Below, piece after piece: positions 9,323-18,483 of a stretch of 51,645 nt of DNA; within the stretch, counting starts at the first letter, position 1; the number at the start of each line of letters is the position of its first letter. The position numbers were made by a program, and so were the translations under genes. Below the pieces are notes generated by a model. The model made no database searches. It was given only the letters and a program-made list of their open reading frames with translations, and was not told the origin of the DNA. The stretch comes from Ectothiorhodospiraceae bacterium (GTDB lineage Bacteria > Pseudomonadota > Gammaproteobacteria > Nitrococcales > Aquisalimonadaceae). Location: positions 1 through 51,645 of the forward strand of contig JAFIFU010000021.1 in the NCBI GenBank assembly GCA_020831885.1. The letters run 5' to 3'.

Positions 9323-10563
9323 TTGTCGGTGCGCAGCCCCGCGCTCCTCCCGATGGCCGCCGGTTCCGCTGGAAAGCGCCGCATACGCTGGGTGAGGTAG
9401 ATGCCTGTCGCCAGACCCACGCAGGTGAAGGCGATGGCTGCACGGAAGTCTCCCGTGGTCTCAATCAGCCAGCCGGCCACGGCCGGCCCCACCAATTGTC
9501 CGCCGGCGAACAGCAGGGTGGCAAAACTGAAGGCGATGGGGATGTATCGGGGCGGCACCTGGTCCGTGCTGGCCGCCTGAATGGTCGTAAAGGTGCCGTT
9601 GAGGGAACAGCCGATGAGCAGAAAATGCAGGAAGAAGGCGAGCAGGCTCTGGCTGACCAGCACCACGCCCATGGACAGGGTCACCAGCAGCATCGCGGCG
9701 GTCAGGGCATTGGCCCGTCCCAGTCGGTCCGAAAGCGAACCCCAGACCGGTGCACTGGCCACGGAAAGCAGGCCGGACATGGCCAGTAGCCAGCCCGCAA
9801 CCGCCTCGCTGAAACCGGATTCCACCACGTAGCTGACCATGAACACCGCCTGCACGATGTAGCACAGACCGATGATGCCGTAGATGGTGGCTACCACCAG
9901 CACCCGGGGGTTGGTGTAGACCAGCCACTTGTCCGCCGTGGCGGGGCGGGTATCAGGCCCCACCGGTTCCACCGGCGGGTTGCGGACCACGGCGATGACC
10001 AGCAGCCCAGTGGCCACTGCCGACGCGGCAAACACCCCCCAGGCCACGCGCCAGCCCACGGTGCCGAAGAGGTCCAGCAGCAAGGGTACGAGGGTTCCGG
10101 TGATCAGCAGACCAAGACCGATACCGGCACTCATGTAACCGATGACCTGCCCCCGCTTCTCCGGATACCAGGTGGCCAGCAGGGAGACCATCGGCGCAAA
10201 GCAGAACGCGGTTCCGAAGCCCAGCAGCGCCATCAGCGCGACGATGAGCGGATAGCTGCTGGCCAGCGCCAGGCCGGCGAACCCCGTCCCGACGATGGCA
10301 AGGCCCAGCACCACCGTCTGTTTGGCGCCCCAGCGCGCCGCGGCGACTCCCCCGGCCAGGACCAGGACCAGGTACCCCAGTGCGGTGACCGTGCCCAGCA
10401 TGCCCGCCTGCTGATAACTGAGTTGCAGGTCGGCACGCATGGCCGGCAGGATCATGCCGTAGGCCAGGCGTGCGAACACGATCACCACCAGGGCCACGAA
10501 CATGCCGGCGAGCACCATCGGGACGGTGGCCGGCCGCTTTGCGGAAGTCGTCATTGCCGTCAT
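9316..10563 (-). CDS. MFS transporter (YbfB-like)
   Basis: 415 residues, 12 predicted membrane helices. The N-terminus around FARLAYGMILPAMRADL resembles the YbfB/YjiJ group, and ATWYPEKRGQVIGYMSAG and GSLSDRLGRANAL are standard MFS loops. It overlaps the following Bcr/CflA gene (9316-9322). Tandem MFS genes of different subfamilies translated together are uncommon but not rare; whether they share a regulator is unknown. Substrate unknown. Confidence 0.85.
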   Translation of the reverse strand: MTAMTTSAKRPATVPMVLAGMFVALVVIVFARLAYGMILPAMRADLQLSYQQAGMLGTVTALGYLVLVLAGGVAAARWGAKQTVVLGLAIVGTGFAGLALASSYPLIVALMALLGFGTAFCFAPMVSLLATWYPEKRGQVIGYMSAGIGLGLLITGTLVPLLLDLFGTVGWRVAWGVFAASAVATGLLVIAVVRNPPVEPVGPDTRPATADKWLVYTNPRVLVVATIYGIIGLCYIVQAVFMVSYVVESGFSEAVAGWLLAMSGLLSVASAPVWGSLSDRLGRANALTAAMLLVTLSMGVVLVSQSLLAFFLHFLLIGCSLNGTFTTIQAASTDQVPPRYIPIAFSFATLLFAGGQLVGPAVAGWLIETTGDFRAAIAFTCVGLATGIYLTQRMRRFPAEPAAIGRSAGLRTDKC

Positions 10564-10709
10564 TCAGTTCTGTCGCCGATCAGATATCGGCAGACCCAGC
10601 AGTCTACCCACCTTTTCAGCAGAAAGGTCAGTCCCTGGCGTGCTCGAGCACCGTTCTCCCGGCGGTGGCGGCTGTCACCAGGATCGGAACAAGACCGGTG
10701 CACGGGGCA

Positions 10710-11507
10710 TCAAGGCCCACAACCCCGGGAGGCAAGCCAGTCCGCCAGCCGTGCGGCACAGCGTTCCCAGCCGGGTTCGATCATGAACATGTGGCCATGG
10801 TCGTCCAGTTCCAGGAAGTCGGTCCCATGGAAGCGGGCGATCTCCCGTTGCATGTCGATAACGGTGGTCCGGTCCTCGCGGCCCCCGGCGGTCAGGAGGG
10901 GGAAGGGGACGCGGGAGAGATCCGCGCCCACCGTGCCCTTGAGCACTTCCACGGCCACCGTTGCGGATTCCGGGCAGAGCTTCTGCCAGAGTTCCCGCTG
11001 GCGCCCGGGCTCCACACGGTTCAGCAGTGCCGACCGCGCCACCCGGAACCCCGGACGTATGGTGCGCTTGCGCACCATGGCGGGAATGGATTTCAGCCCG
11101 TACAGGAGGAACCAGAGGTTGAACGGCGGGTTCTGGAATTTGACCCCGGCCACCGGTGCGGAACTGGCGAACACGGCCGCCTTCAATGGCATGCTTTGGG
11201 CCAGCACCTGGGCGATGGCGCCACCCATGGAGTGGCCCACAAGGATCACCTCGCCCAGTTCCTGCAGTGCGCCGCGGACATCCTCCACGTAGTCCTGCAG
11301 CGTGACCCGGCCGAGTTCCTCCACCGGCGGGCTTGGTGGGTGTCCGCGCAGGTTCACCGCATAACAGTCGTATCCCAGAGCGGCGAAATGACCCATGAAC
11401 CCATGCCAGTACCAGGAGCCGCCGCTGGAACCGTGCACGAACAGGATGCGCGTACCCGGCCCCGGCTGGCGCTCCACCGCCAGTCCGTTGATGCTCAGTT
11501 GTTCCAC
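10710..11507 (-). CDS. Alpha/beta hydrolase
   Basis: 265 residues with GTG start following GGAGAG. The nucleophile elbow is GHSMGG (S93), the oxyanion region HGSSGGSWYW (about 25-34) and the catalytic His lies in DDHGHMF (H237 or H239), preceded by an acidic segment GGREDRTT. No signal peptide, so cytoplasmic. The family covers esterases, lipases and haloperoxidase-like enzymes; substrate unknown. It is the last of three successive minus-strand alpha/beta hydrolase genes. Confidence 0.87.
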   Translation of the reverse strand: MEQLSINGLAVERQPGPGTRILFVHGSSGGSWYWHGFMGHFAALGYDCYAVNLRGHPPSPPVEELGRVTLQDYVEDVRGALQELGEVILVGHSMGGAIAQVLAQSMPLKAAVFASSAPVAGVKFQNPPFNLWFLLYGLKSIPAMVRKRTIRPGFRVARSALLNRVEPGRQRELWQKLCPESATVAVEVLKGTVGADLSRVPFPLLTAGGREDRTTVIDMQREIARFHGTDFLELDDHGHMFMIEPGWERCAARLADWLASRGCGP

Positions 11508-11562
11508 GGTCGCTCTCCGGCGAGGGCCGGCCGCCCCCGGCGGGGCGGACCGGCCAAGGGTG

Positions 11563-13158
11563 TCAGCGCTGGTTGCCGTACCAGTACCAGTGGCCGTCCT
11601 CCTGGATCATCATGGCACCCCGTGGGAGCCTCTGGGCGCCGAAATTGGTGACCACGGCGCCCTGGATCACGGCCCGGTTGCCGTCCATCTCCAGGCCGGT
11701 GATCTCCACCCGGTAGTCCTGGAGCATGGGCAGGATCTGACGCAGGAATTCCCGCTGCGCCCGGAAATCCCGTCCGTCATCCAGGTAGTCGGGATGGTAG
11801 TGCTCCATCACCGCATCGATGTCGCCGGCCAGCACGGCTTCCCGATCGCTTTCAAGAAAAGCCTTCAGGTCATCCGGGATTTCCGGTGCCGGTTCCTGGT
11901 AGCGCGCCGGGTTCTCCGTGGGGGGGTGTAAACGCCCGGTCAGCGTGTAGCGGATGATGTCCGCATTGAAGGCATCCGGCACGTCAACGTGGGGGAAATG
12001 CGCGGCCCCCTGGTAGAACTTCACCGTGGGCCGCGGGCCCCGCTCCGAGAGCTTCTCCCAGGCAGGACGCACCAGATCCCAGCGCACATCCTGGTTACCG
12101 GTCACCACAGTGGTGGGAATCAGCGGATCCTCTTCGCCGAACAGGATGGCCACCGGCATCTCCAGCTCATCCAGGCGCTTCACCAGGCTGTCCGGATCCT
12201 CGCGGTTCAGCTCGATGCCCATGGTGTAGATGTCGCGGATGAAGGCGTAGATCCAGGCCTCGTACTCCTCCGGGTGCCCGTCGATCATTCCCACCCGGGT
12301 CTCGGTCAGGAACTGGGCGTCAATGCTGTCATTGAGAAAGAAGCCCACATCGGCCCGCCGGGTTTCGCCGGTTTCCGGATCGGTCCGGCGGAAGTAGTAG
12401 AAGTCCCTGACCGCCTGCTCGGTCATGGCCCGCTCCTGCTCCAGCCGACCCAGCGGCGCCCAGACCTCTTCCCAGGTGGTCAGATCGCGCTTGTAGGCCG
12501 GGTCCATCCACGGCATCTCACCGGTGGGCAGTTGCAGAACGCGAGGGTACTCCTCCAGTCCGGACGGGGCCACCAGGATCAGGCGCTCCACCTGGTCCGG
12601 CCAGTGCAGGGCATAACCCAGTGACCACTGGCCGCCCATGGAATGACCCATATGGGTGGCCCGGGTCACGCCCAGCTCCTCCACCAACAGGCGCTGCACG
12701 GCTTCCCGCGTGTCCTGCAGTGTGCGGTCGAAGGTGCGCCGGTCCAGGTTCCCCGGGATGGATTTGCCGTAGTGGGGGATGTCGAAGGCGATGACCCGCA
12801 GCCCGGCCTCCAGGGCATCCCGCATGAGTAGTGCAAAGCTGCCGGCGTTGGAGCCCTTGCCGTGCACCAGAATCAGCACCGGCGCATCTTCCGGATCGTC
12901 GCCCCGGTATTCATCCATGTAGGCGATCTCGTAGGCAACGCCGCGGTCGTCCCGTACCGTGGCGTACTGGGTGTCGAACGGGTAGACCACGCGCTCGCGC
13001 CAGAAGCTCTCCTCGCTGCCGCCCGGCTTGACCGCCGGCGTGCGCATGTCCGTGACCTGGTAGTGGGCCGTCGGCGCCGTCTGACAGGCGGCCAGTGTTG
13101 CCGCCGCCAGCAGGCCGAGGCCAAGCTGCCACATGCGGGTGAGTGGGTGCTGTTTCAT
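11563..13158 (-). CDS. Lipoprotein alpha/beta hydrolase fused to NTF2-like domain
   Basis: 531 residues. A lipoprotein signal peptide ends in LAAC (lipid-modified C25), so the protein is membrane-anchored in the envelope. The hydrolase domain (about 90-400) has oxyanion segment LVHGKGSNAGS, nucleophile elbow GHSMGG (S173), an acid in FGEEDPLIP and the catalytic His in GAAHFPHVDVP. The last 105 residues (about 425-531; LAGDIDAVMEHYHPDY, QDGHWYW-like end) look like a SnoaL/DUF4440 cone fold. The fusion is unusual: the extra domain may bind substrate or dimerise. Preceded by GGAGGA. Activity (esterase or lipase) is inferred. Confidence 0.85.
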   Translation of the reverse strand: MKQHPLTRMWQLGLGLLAAATLAACQTAPTAHYQVTDMRTPAVKPGGSEESFWRERVVYPFDTQYATVRDDRGVAYEIAYMDEYRGDDPEDAPVLILVHGKGSNAGSFALLMRDALEAGLRVIAFDIPHYGKSIPGNLDRRTFDRTLQDTREAVQRLLVEELGVTRATHMGHSMGGQWSLGYALHWPDQVERLILVAPSGLEEYPRVLQLPTGEMPWMDPAYKRDLTTWEEVWAPLGRLEQERAMTEQAVRDFYYFRRTDPETGETRRADVGFFLNDSIDAQFLTETRVGMIDGHPEEYEAWIYAFIRDIYTMGIELNREDPDSLVKRLDELEMPVAILFGEEDPLIPTTVVTGNQDVRWDLVRPAWEKLSERGPRPTVKFYQGAAHFPHVDVPDAFNADIIRYTLTGRLHPPTENPARYQEPAPEIPDDLKAFLESDREAVLAGDIDAVMEHYHPDYLDDGRDFRAQREFLRQILPMLQDYRVEITGLEMDGNRAVIQGAVVTNFGAQRLPRGAMMIQEDGHWYWYGNQR

Positions 13159-13257
13159 CAGGTGTCCTCCAGATGGGGCAGCGGCAGAGCTGACTGCCGG
13201 TTCATATCAGACTATGCCCACGCAGCGGATCACGCAAACATGACATGCGGGGCTGCG

Positions 13258-14118
13258 TCAGGCGAGGAGAAATGCCACCAGCGCCCGGGCGTAGGCACCC
13301 GGATCCTCAACATTCATGGAATGACCGACGCCGGGGACAATCTCCAGCCGGCAGTCCGGCAGACGCGTCCGCATCTCCTCCATGTGGGCCCGGGGGATCC
13401 AGGCATCGTGTTCGCCCCAGAGTATGAGGCGCGGGTGGCTGAGTTCCGCCTGCCGGGCCCGGAGTCCGCCACTGTGGTGCTCCCGGGTGAGCTGAACCGG
13501 CGTGCCCAGCCAGATGCCGTCACTGAGCTGGCGGGTCCGGTCCACCAGGCAGCGGAAATGGTGCCGCTGCTCCTCGCTGGCGCTGTCGCGGAAGGCGGGC
13601 ATCCGATCACCTCCCAGCGTTTCCGGCTGGAACAGGGAGGATACCGCCGTGGCCAGTGCACTCCAGCAGACCGCCGGATCGTCCCGCATGGCGGCGAAAC
13701 CCTGGATTTGTCCTTGCGTGAATGCCAGTCCCATAGGGCCTACCGGCGAGAGGCTGAGCACGCGACCGAAACGCTCCGGTTGGCGCAGTAGCATGTGGCT
13801 GGCAATGAAATCGCCGGTGGAATGGGTAGCCAGATGGCAGTGCCCGATCTCCAGGGCGTCCAGCAACGCGAGCATGTCGTCGGCATGCTCCGTCATGCTG
13901 TAGTTGGCGAAGTCGGCATCCGGCTCCGGCTTGTCCGAGTCGCCGCAGCCGCGCCAGTCCGGTGCGATCAGGTGGATTGCGTCCGGCAGATGGGGCAGCG
14001 CAAGGCTGATCCAGTCGCCGCAGCCGAGATTGCCGTGGATGAAGAGTACCGGTATTGCGCCCGGTCTGCCGTGCTCCAGGTAATGATGACGCAGGCGGGA
14101 TGTTTGCTGAAATGGCAT
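13258..14118 (-). CDS. Alpha/beta hydrolase with THSTG nucleophile elbow
   Basis: 286 residues, no signal peptide. FIHGNLGCGDW gives the oxyanion hole and GVGHSMNVEDP the catalytic His (H266). The nucleophile elbow reads ATHSTGD (S100), with Thr where the first Gly of G-X-S-X-G is usual; the family tolerates Ala or Thr there. WGEHDAWIP near 230 carries the acidic residue. It is first of a run of three alpha/beta hydrolases. A GAGGGA site precedes the ATG. It may be an esterase, epoxide hydrolase or C-C hydrolase; no choice is possible from sequence. Confidence 0.85.
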   Translation of the reverse strand: MPFQQTSRLRHHYLEHGRPGAIPVLFIHGNLGCGDWISLALPHLPDAIHLIAPDWRGCGDSDKPEPDADFANYSMTEHADDMLALLDALEIGHCHLATHSTGDFIASHMLLRQPERFGRVLSLSPVGPMGLAFTQGQIQGFAAMRDDPAVCWSALATAVSSLFQPETLGGDRMPAFRDSASEEQRHHFRCLVDRTRQLSDGIWLGTPVQLTREHHSGGLRARQAELSHPRLILWGEHDAWIPRAHMEEMRTRLPDCRLEIVPGVGHSMNVEDPGAYARALVAFLLA

Positions 14119-14283
14119 GCCTTCCCTCTCCGGATGCTGCCGGCTTCTGTGGTTCGGGGACTCACGCTAGCCGTTTGGCCTGCCGCCTGGCTTGACGTGA
14201 GTCATGAATGCGCTTCACTACTCAGCGTACAGTGAGACTTGGCTGGTTCGCTAAGTGAATACGGATTGGGGAGTGTGGCGGTT

Positions 14284-14721
14284 ATGGGTCCTGTCTGGGT
14301 GGTTGTGGCGCAGCAGGGGCTGGCGCGCCTGTTTCGCCGGGAAAAGCGTTTCAGTCCGCTGGAGGAACTGGACAACCTGGTGCAGCCGGAAGCCCGGTTG
14401 CATGCGAAGGATCTGCAGTCAGATCGACCCGGACGTACGGTGAACAGGCCGCGCGGCGGACGGACGGCGCTGGAACCCTCCTCGGATCCCAAGCGTACCG
14501 AAGCCGAGGTGTTCGCCCGGCGGGTCGCGGAGCGCCTGCATGAGGGGCGTACCGCCGGTGACTACAGGGAGCTGGTGCTGGTTGCCGGGCCCAGCTTCCT
14601 CGGGCTCCTGCGTGATGCCATGGATGAAGACACCGCCCGTTGCGTGGTCAAGGAAGTGCGCAAGACGATACCCGACGCCACGGCGGCGGATATCCAGGCC
14701 ATCGTCGACCAGGCAGACTAG
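14284..14721 (+). CDS. Host attachment (Host_attach, AtsE-like) family protein
   Basis: 145 residues matching the Host_attach family (originally 'protein required for attachment to host cells'): N-terminal VWVVVAQQGLARLF strand, ELDNLVQPEARL, the DLQSDRPGR segment, EPSSDPKRTEAEVFARRVAE and LVLVAGPSFLGLLRDAM. Role outside plant-associated bacteria is unclear. The ATG at 14284 follows GGGGAG; an in-frame TTG at 14239 has no ribosome site. The gene ends at a TAG that is part of the CTAG border of the repeat at 14718-14829, so its C-terminus may have been created by the insertion. Confidence 0.75.
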   Translation: MGPVWVVVAQQGLARLFRREKRFSPLEELDNLVQPEARLHAKDLQSDRPGRTVNRPRGGRTALEPSSDPKRTEAEVFARRVAERLHEGRTAGDYRELVLVAGPSFLGLLRDAMDEDTARCVVKEVRKTIPDATAADIQAIVDQAD

Positions 14722-14829
14722 GGAGCGCTGATCGGTCTTCCCATCGTGCCCTGGGGAGCCATTGGAGCGCGCCTTGCCCCGGGCACGCTGCAAAGCCAGA
14801 GCACCATGGGAATGGATAAGCGTCTTCCC
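14718..14829. repeat. MITE-like repeat copy B (degenerate)
   Basis: Left end CTAG followed by GGAGCGCTGATCGGTCTTCC (14718-14741) and right end GGGAATGGATAAGCGTCTTCC (core from 14808) are imperfect inverted repeats. The right half shares CACGCTGCAAAGCCAGAGCA with copies A and C. The left border supplies the stop codon of the host-attachment-family gene, and the element ends 17 bases before the stop of the convergent oxidoreductase. Confidence 0.75.
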
Positions 14830-14846
14830 GGTGTCCCTGAGGGACG

Positions 14847-15809
14847 CTAGGGAGTCAGTACGATCTTGCCTCTGGCGCCCGGCTGCATGACCAGTCGATG
14901 GGCTTCCGGCGCATCGGCCAGAGGCATTTCCCGGCTGATGACCGGCTGCAGCGTGCCGTTGCGCAGGCCGGCGCCCAGCGCGGCATGGGCGCTGCGGTAC
15001 TCCTCCGGCGTGATCTGGAACAGGGCGCAGCCGATGATGCTGGCCCGGCGGCCCATGGTGTCCCGCGGGTTGATTTCCACGGGACCACGGCTGCCGATGA
15101 TCACCACGCGACCTCCGTGGGCCAGCACCGGCAGATCCTTGCCCAGGTTCATGTTGGCCAGCATTTCCAGGATCACGTCCACACCGTTTCCGTCGGTGAG
15201 ATCCATGACCTGGTCCATATAGCCCTCCTGGCTGTGATCCAGCACATGATCCGCGCCTTGCTCCAGGGTCAGCTTCCGTCCCTCCTCGGTGCCGCCGGTG
15301 GCGATCACCATCATGCCGGCCGCCTTGGCCAGCTGGATGGCGGCAATGCCCACCCCACCGGTGGCGCCATGAACCAGCACGGACTCCCCGGGTATCGCGG
15401 CAGCGCGCTGGAACAAGGCGTGGTAGGCCGTGGTGCAGGGTACGCCGATGGCAGCACCCTGCTGAAAACTGACCTGCTCCGGCAGTGGATGCACCCGATG
15501 CTCCTCGGCGATGGTCTGCTCCGCATAGGAGCCGGTGACCGTGCCGGCAACGTAGACCCGGTCCCCGGGGGCGAAACGGGTGACGCCCTCGCCCACGCCC
15601 TGGACCGTTCCCGCGCAGTCCATGCCGGGCGTGTAGGGGGTGGGTGGCAGCATGGCGTACTGCCCTGCCCGGATATAGGTTTCCACCGGGTTCACGCCGA
15701 TTGCATGTACCCGGACCAGCACCTGGTGCGGGCCCGGCACCCGGTCATCCAGCGTTTCCAGTTGCATGACCTCGGGTTCGCCGGGGCTGTGGATGCGTAT
15801 CGCTTTCAT
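14847..15809 (-). CDS. NADPH:quinone oxidoreductase (zeta-crystallin type MDR)
   Basis: 320 residues of the zinc-independent medium-chain reductase group. The N-terminal half is the GroES-like domain (VGEGVTRFAPGDRVYV), the second half a Rossmann fold with the NADPH motif HGATGGVGIAAIQLAKAAG. No zinc ligands are evident. The family reduces quinones or enones with NADPH. The ATG at 15809 (MKAIRIHSPG) follows GGAGGA and is preferred to a start 114 bases upstream. Transcribed divergently from the ABC importer operon. Confidence 0.9.
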   Translation of the reverse strand: MKAIRIHSPGEPEVMQLETLDDRVPGPHQVLVRVHAIGVNPVETYIRAGQYAMLPPTPYTPGMDCAGTVQGVGEGVTRFAPGDRVYVAGTVTGSYAEQTIAEEHRVHPLPEQVSFQQGAAIGVPCTTAYHALFQRAAAIPGESVLVHGATGGVGIAAIQLAKAAGMMVIATGGTEEGRKLTLEQGADHVLDHSQEGYMDQVMDLTDGNGVDVILEMLANMNLGKDLPVLAHGGRVVIIGSRGPVEINPRDTMGRRASIIGCALFQITPEEYRSAHAALGAGLRNGTLQPVISREMPLADAPEAHRLVMQPGARGKIVLTP

Positions 15810-15954
15810 GTCTGATCTCCTCCGTTGGGTTGCTTGCGGCAGTCTGACATACCCCGCGTTTGACTGCCGGCGGCGCTGACCCGTAGTTTCCGGTATAACA
15901 CTCGATCGGGTGCCGAACAGCATACCGTCTGGAAGGCTGGTTACGGATGCGTGG

Positions 15955-18483
15955 ATGAAGAAGCTGATCCTATTGATGCTCGCGACGGCTCTGCTGGCCG
16001 TTGCCTACCTGTTCGTATCCGATCCGGTGGACCGTCGGCCGGCAGGGATGCCGGACGCCGTTCCGGTTGATCCCGCGGATCTGGCGGCCCGGCGGGGTGC
16101 GCTGGTGGACCAGATCGTATTCACCCAGGAATCCGATCCCGGCAAGGTCACCGGCATGATCGAAACGGGGACCCACCACGTCTTCGGTCAGGGCGTGACC
16201 AGCGTCACCGTGTTCAACCGCATCCGGGACTCCCAGCAGGCCGCCTATGACATGTCCTATGGGTTTTCGGTGGAGCTCACACTGAACCCGGCGGGACCGG
16301 AGCTGGCCGACGGCAGCCTGAATCCCTTCCACGTTCCGGCCATCCGCGAGGCGATGAACTGGCTGCTGGATCGTCGCCACGTGGCGGAGGAGCTCTACGG
16401 CGGCCTTGCCGTGCCCCGTTATCTGCCCCTGAACACGGCATTTCCCGATTATGCGCGCCTGGCCGACGTTGCCCGGGCGCTGGAGCTTCGCTACCAGTAC
16501 GATCCGGCCCGGGCCGAGCGGATCATCACCCGAGAGATGGAAAAGCTCGGCGCGGAGCGGCGCGGCGGGCAATGGCTTTATCAGGGGCAGCCGGTGCGGC
16601 TCATCGTGCTGATCCGAACGGAGGATGTGCGCCAGCGTGTGGGTGACTATGTGGCCAACCGGCTGGAGGATCTGGGCTTTCGCGTGGAGCGCCGGTACCG
16701 GGCCGCGGCAGAGGCGTCCCGTCTGTGGCTGGCGGGGGATCCGGCCGGCGGGCAGTGGCACCTGTACACCGGTGGCTGGATCGCCACCACCATCAATCGG
16801 GACCAGGTGGATCAGTTCAGCTTCTACTACACCCCCCGTGGTCGCCCGGAACCCCTGTGGCAGGCCTATGATCCGGCTCCGGAGTTCGACGAGATCAGCG
16901 AACGGCTGCAGCGTCGCGACTACAGCACATGGGAGGAGCGACAGCAGCTCATGGCCCGGGCGCTGGAGCTGGCCATGGAGGACTCGGCCCGCATCTGGCT
17001 GGTGGATCAGCTCAGCGTCTCACCCCGTTCCCGGGAAGTGGAGCTGGCGGCGGACATGGCGGGAGGCGTGTCCGGTTCCTGGCTGTGGCCCTATACCATC
17101 CGTTTCCGCGACCGTGTCGGCGGTACGGTGGTGTTCGCCCTGCCGGGTCTGCTGACAGAGCCCTGGAACCCGGTGGCGGGAAGCAACTGGGTGTTCGACA
17201 GCCTGATCATGCGCTCGCTGAACGATCTGCCCCTGCTGCCTGATCCGTTCACCGGGCTGTACTGGCCGCAGCGGATCGAATCCGCGCTGGTGACGGTCCA
17301 GGAGGACGTGCCCGTGACCCGCACCCACGATTGGCTGGCGCTGGAGACGGCGCCGGAGATCCGCGTTCCCGAGGACGCCTGGATCGCATGGGATGTGGAA
17401 AAACAGCGTTTCCTGACCGCCGGCGAAGCACATCCCCAGGGGCTCACGGCGCGAACCCGCACCCGGGTTCACTACGAGGAGGACTATTTGCAGCGCCGGT
17501 GGCACGATGGCAGCCAGGTGTCGTTGGCGGACTTGGTTCTGCCCTGGATCCTCAGTTTCGAGCGCGCCAGTGAGGACAGCCCTCTGTACGACCCCAGCCA
17601 TGCACCCAGTTTCCAGGTGTTTCAGCGCCATTTCCGCGGCTGGCGCATTGTCTCCCGGGATCCGCTCATCATCGAGATCTACAGCGATCAGGTGTTTCCG
17701 GACGCGGAGACCATTGTCGCCCAGCGCACGCCGTCGGTGCAGCCGTGGCACGTGCTGGCGCTGGGGGTGCGGGCGGAGCGCACCGGCGAACTGGCCTTTT
17801 CCTCTCACCAGGCGGACCGGCAACGGGTGGACTGGTTGAGCCTGGTGGCCGGCCCCAGTCTGCGGGTTCTGGACCGCCAGCTCGAGCAGGCCGGCGGGCA
17901 GCGCTGGCTTCCCTGGGAGGGGACGCTGGGGGGGCTGGTCCGGGAAGGAGAAGTGCTGGCGCGCTATCAGGCGCTGGCAACCTGGCGCGAGCGGCGCGGT
18001 CATTTCTGGGTGGGCGACGGGCCGTTCTATCTGCATGACGTCTACCCGGTGGAGCGGACCGTGGTCCTGCGGCGGAACGAGCACTTTCCCGACCCCAGCG
18101 ACAAATGGCTTCGCTTCACACGACCGGAGATCCCGGAGCTGGATCTGGATGGTCCGCTGGTGGTGGATGCGGGGGGTGAGGCCGAGTTCCGCCTGGAGAT
18201 CACTTTCCAGGGGGAGCGGTATCCGCCGGAGGACATCGACCTGGTGCAATACCTGTTGTTCGACAGCCGGGGGAACCTGGCCCGCCGCGGGGAGGCGGAA
18301 CCCGATGAAGCCGGTACATGGGTGGTGCGGCTCAGCGGGTCGGAGACGGCCGCGCTCGGTGCCGGCGCCAACAGCCTGGAGGTGGCCGTGACCACAGGGC
18401 GTGTGGCACTGCCCGCTTTCGCCTCCCATGGATTCGCCACGGTGCCGGAGCGACGGGCCGCTAACGGAGGGGGTGCGGATTGA
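15955..18483 (+). CDS. Large ABC solute-binding protein, apparently circularly permuted family 5
   Basis: 842 residues, far longer than the 500-600 usual for DppA/OppA. Residues 1-22 form a membrane anchor or uncleaved signal. Residues about 50-360 read like the second half of a family-5 binding protein: VDQIVFTQESDPGKVTGMIE, then PAIREAMNWLLDRRHVAEEL, a YDPARAERI helix and WEERQQLMARALELAMED. Residues about 389-715 read like the first half: GGTVVFALPG, YWPQRIESALVT, WHDGSQVSLADLV (516-528), GDGPFYLHDVYPVERTVVLR (687-706). Residues about 725-830 form a beta-rich C-terminal domain. The order is thus reversed relative to DppA. It heads a five-gene importer operon, overlapping the first permease by one base. 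Ligand unknown (peptide, oligosaccharide or other). Confidence 0.8.
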   Translation: MKKLILLMLATALLAVAYLFVSDPVDRRPAGMPDAVPVDPADLAARRGALVDQIVFTQESDPGKVTGMIETGTHHVFGQGVTSVTVFNRIRDSQQAAYDMSYGFSVELTLNPAGPELADGSLNPFHVPAIREAMNWLLDRRHVAEELYGGLAVPRYLPLNTAFPDYARLADVARALELRYQYDPARAERIITREMEKLGAERRGGQWLYQGQPVRLIVLIRTEDVRQRVGDYVANRLEDLGFRVERRYRAAAEASRLWLAGDPAGGQWHLYTGGWIATTINRDQVDQFSFYYTPRGRPEPLWQAYDPAPEFDEISERLQRRDYSTWEERQQLMARALELAMEDSARIWLVDQLSVSPRSREVELAADMAGGVSGSWLWPYTIRFRDRVGGTVVFALPGLLTEPWNPVAGSNWVFDSLIMRSLNDLPLLPDPFTGLYWPQRIESALVTVQEDVPVTRTHDWLALETAPEIRVPEDAWIAWDVEKQRFLTAGEAHPQGLTARTRTRVHYEEDYLQRRWHDGSQVSLADLVLPWILSFERASEDSPLYDPSHAPSFQVFQRHFRGWRIVSRDPLIIEIYSDQVFPDAETIVAQRTPSVQPWHVLALGVRAERTGELAFSSHQADRQRVDWLSLVAGPSLRVLDRQLEQAGGQRWLPWEGTLGGLVREGEVLARYQALATWRERRGHFWVGDGPFYLHDVYPVERTVVLRRNEHFPDPSDKWLRFTRPEIPELDLDGPLVVDAGGEAEFRLEITFQGERYPPEDIDLVQYLLFDSRGNLARRGEAEPDEAGTWVVRLSGSETAALGAGANSLEVAVTTGRVALPAFASHGFATVPERRAANGGGAD

